Positions 1 through 6,042 of a DNA stretch of 9,084 nucleotides are shown here, piece after piece. A program made the position numbers and the translations under genes. The notes beneath the pieces were generated by a model that ran no database searches, was not told the DNA's origin, and saw only the letters and a list, made by a program, of their open reading frames with translations. Numbering within the stretch: position 1 is the first letter of the stretch; each line of letters begins with the position of its first letter. The stretch comes from Nitrospirota bacterium (GTDB lineage Bacteria > Nitrospirota > Thermodesulfovibrionia > UBA6902 > BMS3Bbin08), in the NCBI GenBank assembly GCA_030637135.1, contig DAOVVO010000051.1, positions 1-9,084 of the forward strand, in the 5' to 3' direction.

Positions 1-274
1 CAGGCGGTAGTATTCCCATTTCACCTGCTTTTTTGAGTATTTTTTCGTGCCACTCGGGAGAATCTGTTACATCAAGTTTGTCAAATATCAGCATCTGTTT
101 TAAAATATTTTCAACCCCTCTGTAAATGTTCATAATGAAAGCACCTAAAGCTGCATGTTCAACAACTGTATAGTCTGATTTTTCAGGTGTGAAGAGAGTC
201 AGTATTTCAGCTGTGATTCTGTCCATATTTTGAAATTCAACATCACAGTATTCCTTGAGTTCTTCTTTATTCAT
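1..274 (-). CDS. HepT-like (HEPN fold) protein, N-terminal part, runs off the left edge
   Basis: This is an open frame of 91 codons starting at ATG 272-274 and still open at the window edge, so the C-terminus is missing. The start is preceded by AGAGG, 8 nt from the ATG. The protein begins MNKEELKEYC and is helical. It carries the block AAxxxFIxNIYRGVENILKQ (about residues 41-60) followed by a WHEKILKKAGE stretch (about 75-85). This pattern, an 'NxYxGVExIL' helix and then a 'WHxxLL' helix, is how I recognise the HepT-like family of HEPN proteins, which are toxin-like or orphan RNases usually paired with an MNT nucleotidyltransferase. The HEPN catalytic R-X4-6-H motif would lie in the missing part, so activity cannot be judged. 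No nucleotidyltransferase gene lies upstream; the neighbour is a phasin-like gene, 232 nt away across a REP-like palindrome. Family call is moderately sure; function is inferred. Confidence 0.7.
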   Translation of the reverse strand, partial: MNKEELKEYCDVEFQNMDRITAEILTLFTPEKSDYTVVEHAALGAFIMNIYRGVENILKQMLIFDKLDVTDSPEWHEKILKKAGEMGILPP

Positions 275-426
275 ATACCTTACCTCTTTAACTTTATATT
301 GAGAGTGTATATTGCCTGTTCATGTGCACCCAGCATTGCCTTACCATTTGACTTTTTTGATACGTTCGGCGGCATACAATCCCTACCCTTTAGGGCAGAG
401 AAAATACAGGTGCCGCTCAGTATGGC

Positions 427-455
427 TTCGACTGCTTGCCCTGAGCGAAGTCGAA
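427..455. repeat. REP-like palindrome in the intergenic region
   Basis: TTCGACT at 427-433 is the exact inverse of AGTCGAA at 449-455, and the inner GCT/AGC adds three more pairs with a 2-nt bulge. The element contains the CCCTGAGCGAAGTCGAAGGG word at 440-458, which recurs in intergenic DNA of many environmental bacteria as I remember them. Read in plus-strand frames it gives peptide strings such as PERSRR and LSEVEG, typical artefacts of this repeat, so the plus-strand open frames over 230-530 are not believed. The rest of 275-506 holds only the ribosome-binding site of the HepT-like gene and no other gene that I can support. Confidence 0.65.
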
Positions 456-506
456 GGGCTCAGTCGGGGACAGTCGAATGGGTTGATTGAGAAGGTCTAT
501 CTTTTT

Positions 507-827
507 TTACCCTTCTTTGCCCGGGATTGACTCTTCCAGTTTTTTCAGCCTTGCAGAAAGGGTTTGAATTTTCCGGTTAAGTTTATCTACTTCATTTTTT
601 GTGGGCACATTCATTTTTTCAAGGGTCTTATGGATAAACTCGGTCACGCTTTTGCCGAATTCATCTCCTGACTTGTTCATTTTATCTGACCATTCTTTTA
701 CTAGTTTAGCGCCTTGAGTTTCGCTTAATTCTCCTTTTTTAACAAGTTCATCAACCAGTTCCTTAACCTTTTCCGGTACACCTAATCCCGCCATTAATGC
801 CCTGCGTATTGTCTCAAAGACAGTCAT
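507..827 (-). CDS. Small phasin-like coiled-coil protein (COG3937-like)
   Basis: A 106-residue protein with ATG at 825-827, preceded by a strong AGGAGG at 835-840 with 7-nt spacing. Residues 1-16 form a short amphipathic helix rich in aliphatic residues. A charged helical part contains VKELVDELVKKGELS (about 21-35). A heptad-like C-terminal coiled coil follows a PTKNEVDKL entry (about 75-83) and ends in KKLEES. This build matches the small 'polyhydroxyalkanoate synthesis regulator phasin' proteins: surface or granule-associated helical proteins of about 100-120 residues that are widespread also where no PHA synthase is known. There is no signal peptide and no membrane span. It lies 72 nt downstream of alaS on the same strand with no clear terminator between, so it may be read from the alaS promoter. 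No PHA gene is in the window, so a role in PHA granules is not supported here beyond family resemblance. Confidence 0.72.
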   Translation of the reverse strand: MTVFETIRRALMAGLGVPEKVKELVDELVKKGELSETQGAKLVKEWSDKMNKSGDEFGKSVTEFIHKTLEKMNVPTKNEVDKLNRKIQTLSARLKKLEESIPGKEG

Positions 828-899
828 TAATAAACCTCCTGTTGTTCTGTTATAAATTATGAATAAAAAATAAAGAGTTACTATTCGTGCGTTTTAATG

Positions 900-3530
900 T
901 TAAGTTTTTAACTTTTTCTGAACAATATCTACAACTGAATTAATTGCATCGTCTATGCCTTCCATGTCTTTTGTGCCGCCTTGTGCCATATCTGCCCTGC
1001 CGCCGCCTTTTCCCCCTGTTATTTTTTTGAGTATTTCTCCTGCATTAAGCTTTGGTATCAAATCTTTTGTGATAGCAGCTACATAAGATGCCTGACCGTT
1101 TTTTGAAGAACCAAGGACAATAACACCCGAACCTATTTTATCTTTTATTGTGTCTACGAGATTTCTGAGAGTTTTAATATCAAATCCGTCAATTTTATGT
1201 GCGAGGACTTTAATTGTGTCTATATCAACAGCTTTATCAAGAATAATATTAACGTGTTCCTGGGCTGACTTGGATTTGATCTTTTCGAGCTCTTTCTCCT
1301 TTGACTTTAATTTATGTATAATTTTTTCGAGTTTTTCTGAAACCTGAAGCTCCTTTACCCTCAGCAGGTCAGCTGTCTTTTTTAATTCATGTTCTTCTTT
1401 CCTGATAAAGTCAAGAGCTATAAAGCCGGTTATTGCTTCTATCCGTCTTATGCCTGCAGCAACGCTTCCTTCTGAAATTATTTTAAAAGGACCTATTTCT
1501 CCTGTTGTATTACAATGTATCCCTCCGCACAATTCAGCGGTAAAATCTCCTGCTTTAACAACCCTCACCTTTTCTCCATACTTTTCTCCAAATAATGCTG
1601 TTACCCCTTCATTGAGAGCGTCATCCAGGCTTGTCGATGTTACATTGAGCGGTAAATTTTCAATAATTTTTTCATTAATAAGTGCTTCTACCTCCTGTAA
1701 TTCCCTGTTGTCCAGTGCATAAAAATGAGTAAAGTCAAAACGTAGTCTTTCAGGAGCAACAAGGGATCCTGACTGTTTAATGTGATCACCGAATGTAGTT
1801 TTTAAAGCCGCATGCAATAAATGCGTTGCAGTATGGTTGCGCATAATGGATTTTCGTGAATCACTATCAACGGCTGCATGGACTATCATTCCTGTCCTGA
1901 GAACACCTTTTTTTATGACAGCTGTATGAATTATTACTTCATTGAGTTTTTTTGTGTCCTGTACGTTTATCAAAAGACCGTCAGCCTTTATGGTTCCTTT
2001 ATCACCGACCTGACCCCCTGATTCACCATAAAACGGGGTTTTATCAAGGATTATTTCTACGTTTTCTCCCTCGTGTGCTACCTCAATTAATACCTTATTT
2101 TTAATGAGTGTTTTAACAGTGCACTCTGCCTGTAAAGTTTCGTAACCAAGGAATGTTACTGAGCCTGTTTTCTTTGCTACGTCTTTATAGACACCCGCGA
2201 TTTCTTCTTCTGTTCCTGTCCACGAGGCCCGTGCCCTTGTTTTCTGGAGATCCATCTCTCTGGTAAAGCCCTGTTCATCTAAGTTCAGTCCGTTATCGCG
2301 GGCAATATCCCCTGCAAGGTCAAGGGGAAAGCCATATGTGTCATAGAGCTTAAAGAGTTCAGTGCCCGGGATTGTATTTTTTCCTGAAGATTTAAGCTCT
2401 TTTATAAGGTTATCTAAAAGTATCATCCCTGTGGAAAGCGTATGCGCAAACCTTTCCTCTTCAAACTTCAGGACTTTCTTATGTCTGGGCGTATCTTCAA
2501 GCAGTTCAGGATAAGCCCCGGACATTATATCGTAAATCGGGTCCATGATACTGTAAAGGAATGGTTTGTCAATTCCAAGCATAAAACCGTGTCGTGCAGC
2601 CCTCCTTATAATCCTTCTGAGCACATAACCCCTACCTTCATTTGAAGGGATTAAACTATCTGAAAGGACAAAAGCAATTGCTCTTATATGATCAGCAATT
2701 ACCCGGATGGAGACATCAGTTGAGGCTTCAACGCCATATTGTATTTCTGAGATTTCTTCTATTCTTTTGATAACCGGGCTGAAAAGGTCGGTGTCGAAAT
2801 TGTTTTTTTTATGCTGAAGCACTGCTGTGAGCCTTTCAAGTCCCATGCCCGTATCAATACTTGGCTTTGGCAGCGGAGATAAATTTCCTGATAAATCCCT
2901 GTTGTACTGCATAAACACCAGGTTCCATATTTCAAGAAATCTGTCACAGTCGCATCCTACCCGGCAGTCCGGCTTATTGCAACTCATCTCCGGCCCCTGA
3001 TCTATCAGTATTTCGGAACAGGGACCGCATGGACCGCTTTCGCCCATTTGCCAGAAGTTGTCTTTTTCCCCGAGTTTGAATATTTTTTCTGGGTTAACAC
3101 CTGCTTTATTCTGCCAGATAGTTGCAGCTTCATCGTCTTTTTCATACACAGTTACTATGAGTTTATCTGCCGGAAGTTTTAACCGTGCGGTAAGAAATTC
3201 CCATGCCCATTGTATAGCCTCTTCTTTAAAATAGTCACCGAAAGAAAAATTCCCCAGCATCTCAAAAAATGTATGGTGTCTTGAAGTTCTGCCTACATTT
3301 TCAAGGTCATTGTGTTTACCCCCTGCCCGGAGGCATTTCTGAACTGTTACCGCCCTCTTGCACTGCCTGTCCTCATCTCCAAGAAAAACAGATTTAAACT
3401 GAACCATGCCTGAATTGGTGAATAACAGTGTCGGATCGTCTTTTGGTATGAGAGACATGCTTGGGAGAACCTCATGACCTTTGTCACGAAAGAAATCCAA
3501 GAATAACTGTCTAATTTTGTTACTGTTCAT
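900..3530 (-). CDS. alaS: Alanyl-tRNA synthetase
   Basis: AlaS charges tRNA-Ala with alanine in the cytoplasm and hydrolyses mischarged Ser/Gly-tRNA-Ala. The protein has 876 residues, full length for bacterial AlaS. The class II catalytic domain begins with IRQLFLDFF (6-14) and includes GRTSRHHTFFEMLGNFSFGD (80-99) and DTGMGLERL (226-234). A cysteine cluster CNKPDCRVGCDCD (184-196) sits just before the FLEIWNLVFMQ block. The editing domain has the zinc ligands HTATH (H566, H570) and CGGIH (C668, H672), so editing appears intact. A coiled segment (about 708-755) leads to the C-terminal DHHA1/C-Ala domain with GGKGGGRADMAQGG (839-852). ATG 3528-3530 is chosen because the homologous N-terminus starts there; the Shine-Dalgarno is weak, with AAGG only at 18 nt. 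It has its own promoter just upstream. recX, which often precedes alaS directly, is about 2 kb away here. Confidence 0.98.
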   Translation of the reverse strand: MNSNKIRQLFLDFFRDKGHEVLPSMSLIPKDDPTLLFTNSGMVQFKSVFLGDEDRQCKRAVTVQKCLRAGGKHNDLENVGRTSRHHTFFEMLGNFSFGDYFKEEAIQWAWEFLTARLKLPADKLIVTVYEKDDEAATIWQNKAGVNPEKIFKLGEKDNFWQMGESGPCGPCSEILIDQGPEMSCNKPDCRVGCDCDRFLEIWNLVFMQYNRDLSGNLSPLPKPSIDTGMGLERLTAVLQHKKNNFDTDLFSPVIKRIEEISEIQYGVEASTDVSIRVIADHIRAIAFVLSDSLIPSNEGRGYVLRRIIRRAARHGFMLGIDKPFLYSIMDPIYDIMSGAYPELLEDTPRHKKVLKFEEERFAHTLSTGMILLDNLIKELKSSGKNTIPGTELFKLYDTYGFPLDLAGDIARDNGLNLDEQGFTREMDLQKTRARASWTGTEEEIAGVYKDVAKKTGSVTFLGYETLQAECTVKTLIKNKVLIEVAHEGENVEIILDKTPFYGESGGQVGDKGTIKADGLLINVQDTKKLNEVIIHTAVIKKGVLRTGMIVHAAVDSDSRKSIMRNHTATHLLHAALKTTFGDHIKQSGSLVAPERLRFDFTHFYALDNRELQEVEALINEKIIENLPLNVTSTSLDDALNEGVTALFGEKYGEKVRVVKAGDFTAELCGGIHCNTTGEIGPFKIISEGSVAAGIRRIEAITGFIALDFIRKEEHELKKTADLLRVKELQVSEKLEKIIHKLKSKEKELEKIKSKSAQEHVNIILDKAVDIDTIKVLAHKIDGFDIKTLRNLVDTIKDKIGSGVIVLGSSKNGQASYVAAITKDLIPKLNAGEILKKITGGKGGGRADMAQGGTKDMEGIDDAINSVVDIVQKKLKT

Positions 3531-3580
3531 GGTTAATGCAATAAAAACCTTTTAGTTATGGGATGTTCTTTGATAACCGT

Positions 3581-3608
3581 ATTATATCAAAATTTAAAAG
3601 GAAAACAA
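3581..3608 (-). promoter_or_regulatory. Probable sigma-70 type promoter of alaS
   Basis: On the minus strand a perfect TATAAT (3581-3586) is preceded by a poor -35 TTGTTT (3603-3608) with a 16-nt spacer rich in A/T. Transcription would start near 3573-3575, giving a leader of about 44 nt before the alaS ATG. No T-box or other large leader structure fits into that length. The perfect -10 makes this the best promoter candidate on the minus strand; the -35 is inferred. Confidence 0.6.
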
Positions 3609-3616
3609 AAAAGGAA

Positions 3617-3710
3617 ATGGGGTCAGGCCTTGAATCGTGACATTTCAAATGAACCTAACAAACCACTGGGGAGAGATGCTTCGTCAGGTTCAGCACCCCT
3701 CAGTTTTATG
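3617..3710. repeat. Mosaic of REP-type sequence upstream of alaS
   Basis: The stretch opens with ATGGGGTCAGGCCTTGAAT, a word I associate with terminal or REP-like tracts near Y1 (IS200-like/REP-associated) transposases. It contains the perfect 7-bp inverted repeat TGAACCT (3650-3656) / AGGTTCA (3686-3692) and the partial pair CTGGGG (3666-3671) / CCCCTCAG (3696-3703). No transposase frame is present, so this is at most a remnant. The left edge lies only a few bases upstream of the alaS -35 position. That this is mobile-element debris is inferred; the inverted repeats are seen directly. Confidence 0.45.
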
Positions 3711-3750
3711 TTATACATCTAAAGAGAAATTATAGAATATTTTATAGAAA

Positions 3751-3984
3751 ATGAAGATTACTTTGATTATTTTAATTGTCCTTGTATTTATCCTAGTTTT
3801 TAATAATTATTATTCAAAAAAGATAACAAAAATGTCAGAGGAAAAAAGAAAGGAAATCAAAGAAGCAGCGGAACGAACTAATTCTATCATAAATAAAATT
3901 GTAATAGGTATTTTATTAATAATTATTCTGTTCTTTATTGTGAATAATTTGGACCTGATTAAAGAGAAGCTTTTATCTAATTGA
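3751..3984 (+). CDS. Small hypothetical protein with two predicted membrane segments
   Basis: This 77-residue frame starts MKITLIILIVLV and is not one I recognise. Residues 3-18 are a continuous run of I/L/V/F, followed by a strongly charged middle (about 23-42, K/E rich, containing MSEEKRKEIKEAAER) and a second hydrophobic run (about 48-66). It would sit in the inner membrane as a hairpin with the charged part between the two spans, or as an N-terminal anchor plus one span. There is no clear Shine-Dalgarno before ATG 3751, which weakens the case; the composition (amphipathic, charge-segregated) argues for a real protein over a chance frame. The opposite-strand frame over the same bases looks like its shadow. 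It is more AT-rich than its neighbours and is bracketed by repeat tracts on both sides, which suggests acquisition. No function is proposed. Confidence 0.5.
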   Translation: MKITLIILIVLVFILVFNNYYSKKITKMSEEKRKEIKEAAERTNSIINKIVIGILLIIILFFIVNNLDLIKEKLLSN

Positions 3985-4001
3985 TTTGGATAGTGAAATC
4001 T

Positions 4002-4068
4002 AGGGACACACCCCATATTTTGAGCACTATTGAATTTATTTTAGAGAGTAAATAAGGGATGTGTCCCT
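4002..4068. repeat. Imperfect 19-bp inverted repeat, 'GGGACACA' type
   Basis: The left arm 4002-4020 and the right arm 4050-4068 are inverted copies matching at 17 of 19 positions, beginning AGGGACACA on each outer end, with a 29-nt loop. A nested alternative pair TGAGCA (4021-4026) / TGCTCA (4074-4079) also exists. There is no T-tract following either arm, so an intrinsic terminator is unlikely. Words of the form GGGACACACCCC are, from memory, common next to REP-associated Y1 transposases. It separates the small membrane protein gene from the transporter promoter. Confidence 0.6.
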
Positions 4069-4079
4069 GATTATGCTCA

Positions 4080-4108
4080 TTGAAAAAAACATGAGTATCG
4101 GTTATAGT
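4080..4108 (+). promoter_or_regulatory. Probable sigma-70 promoter of the nucleoside transporter gene
   Basis: TTGAAA (4080-4085) and TATAGT (4103-4108), each 5 of 6 to consensus, are separated by exactly 17 nt. Transcription would start around 4114-4116, about 55 nt upstream of the chosen ATG at 4170. The -35 box directly abuts the inverted repeat at 4002-4079, so the repeat may affect expression. No operator is evident. Confidence 0.6.
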
Positions 4109-4157
4109 TCCAAGTCTTGCACGGTAAGAAGTGGTTTATTTCACGGAGAGAGAGAAT

Positions 4158-4165
4158 AGGGGGAG
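4158..4165 (+). promoter_or_regulatory. Ribosome-binding site that fixes the transporter start at 4170
   Basis: AGGGGGAG at 4158-4165 lies 4 nt before ATG 4170-4172. The longer frame opening at GTG 4131 lacks such a site and would add 13 mostly charged residues (VYFTERENRGRH) before a clean hydrophobic N-terminus. The site therefore favours the ATG. Confidence 0.65.
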
Positions 4166-4169
4166 ACAC

Positions 4170-5474
4170 ATGTATAACCTGATAAGTTTTGCCGGTATAA
4201 TTGTCCTGATGGCTTTTGCCTGGATATTTTCAACAGACCGAAAAGTTGTTAACTGGCGAGTTATATTATGGGGAGTTGTCATTCAATTACTATTTGCTTT
4301 TTTAATATTTATTTTGCCTGCCGGCTCAACTGTATTTATGCTTATAAATGATGCGGTAGTTAAAGTTATTGACGTCGCAAGTGCAGGCCCTAAATTTATA
4401 TTTGGCAGACTTGCCCTTCCTCCGGGTACAACTGATGAATGGGGGGGAGAATCTTTAGGATTTATTTTTGCATTCCAGGCGCTTCCAACAGTGATATTCT
4501 TTGCAAGCCTTATGGGTGTTCTTTACTACCTCGGGGTAATGCCCTGGTTAATAAGAATCTTTTCAAAGGTTTTTACGAAACTGATGAGGATAAGTGGGGC
4601 AGAGTCTTTATATGCATCGAGTAATATTTTTGTCGGCATTGAGTCTGCTACCACTATCCGTCCATATCTCGAAAAAATGACCCCGTCAGAGCTGTGTACA
4701 ATCCTTACTGCAGGTATGGCGACCATTGCATCGAGCGTTTTAGCTATTTATGTGATGATACTTCAAAACCAGTTTCCAACTATAGCAGGTCATCTGGTTT
4801 CAGCGTCATTCCTTTCCGCACCAGCAGCTATTGTGATGTCCAAGCTCCTTATGCCAGAGACGAAAAAGCCGGAGACCCTGGGGATTGATGTGAGACCTCA
4901 CTATAAAAAAGAATCGTCTATTATAGAGGCAACTATAAATGGTGCAAATGCGGGAGCTAAATTGGTTATTGGTATCATAGCACTGCTCATTGCCTTCCTT
5001 GGTCTTGTGGCATTGCTCGATTTTATTTTTGGAGGCATTGGAATAAAACTGAATAATTTCCTTGGTATTAATCTGGACTGGTCATTGAAAGGACTTTTAG
5101 GGTATGTGTTTTATCCGTTTACTCTGGTGATAGGTGTTCCACCTTCAGATGCTTTTGAGATATCGAAGATAATTGGTGAAAGGACAATTGTCACAGAAGC
5201 AAAGTCCTATATGGACCTTGCAGAACTCCTTGCAGCAGGTACCCTTAATAATCCTCGCTCTGCCTTTCTTGCAACATATGCTCTGTGTGGCTTTGCTCAT
5301 GTAGCTTCACTTGCTATATTTGTCGGAGGCATAGCAGCCCTTGTTCCTGAAAGAACAGGCGACCTTTCAGCAGTTGGCCCCCGGGCACTCTTGGCGGCAA
5401 CCCTTGCCTGTTTGATGACAGCGTCAGTTGCAGGAACATTTTTTAGAGGTTCATCCCTGCTTTTAGGACAGTGA
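4170..5474 (+). CDS. NupC/CNT-type nucleoside transporter, divergent substrate-site motifs
   Basis: A concentrative nucleoside transporter-like inner membrane protein, expected to import nucleosides with Na+ or H+. It has 434 residues from ATG 4170, a usual length for the family. Family hallmarks in order: an N-terminal pair of spans; FIFG plus FAFQALPTVIFFASLMGVLYY (77-80, 100-120); SNIFVGIESATTIRPYL (151-167); the INGANAGAKLVIGIIALLIAF region (256-276); IGVPPSDAF (321-329); VTEAKSY (341-347); and YALCGFAHVASLAIFVGG (370-387). Several substrate positions differ from typical CNTs: the usual GQTEAP is GIESAT and one residue shorter, NE of the LNEF motif is TE, and the Asn of GFAN is His (H377). 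The acidic residues are kept. The substrate is therefore uncertain: a nucleoside, or a related compound. It is monocistronic, convergent with recX, and inserted where recX-alaS adjacency would be expected. Confidence 0.9.
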   Translation: MYNLISFAGIIVLMAFAWIFSTDRKVVNWRVILWGVVIQLLFAFLIFILPAGSTVFMLINDAVVKVIDVASAGPKFIFGRLALPPGTTDEWGGESLGFIFAFQALPTVIFFASLMGVLYYLGVMPWLIRIFSKVFTKLMRISGAESLYASSNIFVGIESATTIRPYLEKMTPSELCTILTAGMATIASSVLAIYVMILQNQFPTIAGHLVSASFLSAPAAIVMSKLLMPETKKPETLGIDVRPHYKKESSIIEATINGANAGAKLVIGIIALLIAFLGLVALLDFIFGGIGIKLNNFLGINLDWSLKGLLGYVFYPFTLVIGVPPSDAFEISKIIGERTIVTEAKSYMDLAELLAAGTLNNPRSAFLATYALCGFAHVASLAIFVGGIAALVPERTGDLSAVGPRALLAATLACLMTASVAGTFFRGSSLLLGQ

Positions 5475-5571
5475 TACTATGAGGTATGTTTATAAAACGT
5501 TAGTGCTCGTTAATTCCTGAACTCGATTAGGAGAGCATAAGATAAATAGTAAACTTTTTGAATTTATTGTT

Positions 5572-6042
5572 CTAAGATTCTTTTCCCTCAATAGATTTTA
5601 TTGCGATATTAGTTATGTAAGTTGAAAATCCCCTGCGTTGTAACATCCCCCATAACCTTCTCTTTATAACATGTTGGGGGTACTGTTTCAGTGTCTTTAA
5701 TTTTTTTTCAACGAGCCTTAATGCCGTGTCTTTTTCAATATCTTCTGAAACCCCTGATAAGGTTTTAGTGATTGTATCTTGTTTGATTCCACGATGAGAA
5801 AGGAACAGTGCAATGCCTCTCCTTCCAAGATGTTTATTTTCTATTGTAGTTTCAAGAAGCTCAGAGGCGAGTATTTCATCTCGGATCAACCCTGCATTCT
5901 TAAGATATTCGATAGTACTGTGTATGAGGTTGTTATCAAAACCCTTTCTCTTTAATCGCTGCATCATTTCTTTTTCGCTTCTGAATCGGTAGTGGATGAG
6001 TTTTAATGCGTAACGCTTGGCTTCAGCGGGAGAACCTTTCAA
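5572..6042 (-). CDS. recX: Regulatory protein RecX
   Basis: RecX binds RecA filaments and limits or tunes their extension. With the TTG start at 6040-6042 the product is 156 residues, close to the usual 150-170. It consists of three-helix repeats typical of the family: RSEKEMMQRLKRKGF (21-35), YLKNAGLIRDEILASELLE (46-64), GRRGIALFLSHRGI (73-86) and a C-terminal LWGMLQRRGFS (130-140). The open frame reaches upstream to 6216, but that would overlap pilT by 194 nt and adds sequence without RecX character. TTG 6042 overlaps pilT by only 20 nt and has a weak GGA 7 nt upstream; GTG 6097-6099 is the other candidate (175 residues). Last gene of the thpR-recA-pilT-recX operon, probably translationally coupled to pilT. 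Family is certain, start is not. Confidence 0.88.
   Translation of the reverse strand: MKGSPAEAKRYALKLIHYRFRSEKEMMQRLKRKGFDNNLIHSTIEYLKNAGLIRDEILASELLETTIENKHLGRRGIALFLSHRGIKQDTITKTLSGVSEDIEKDTALRLVEKKLKTLKQYPQHVIKRRLWGMLQRRGFSTYITNIAIKSIEGKES

Noticed and set aside
230..530. Two plus-strand open frames of 86 and 72 codons
   Set aside because: They run antisense to the HepT-like gene and across a REP-like palindrome; peptides such as PERSRR and LSEVEG are translation artefacts of that repeat, and neither has a plausible start signal.
2442..2947. Open frames inside alaS on both strands
   Set aside because: They are shadows of the well-conserved alaS coding sequence with no homology-like features of their own.
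3810..4016. Minus-strand frame of 68 codons opposite the small membrane protein
   Set aside because: It is hydrophobic only because it mirrors the other strand, runs into the inverted repeat and has no ribosome-binding site; the plus-strand frame has clearer charge segregation.
4131..4169. GTG start adding 13 residues to the transporter
   Set aside because: ATG 4170 has AGGGGGAG at proper distance and opens directly into a hydrophobic segment; the extra residues are charged and lack a ribosome-binding site.
5504..5537. Possible terminator between the convergent transporter and recX genes (TGCTC/GAGCA with inner TCCT/AGGA)
   Set aside because: The stem is interrupted by a 6-nt bulge and is not directly followed by a T-tract; it is too weak to call.
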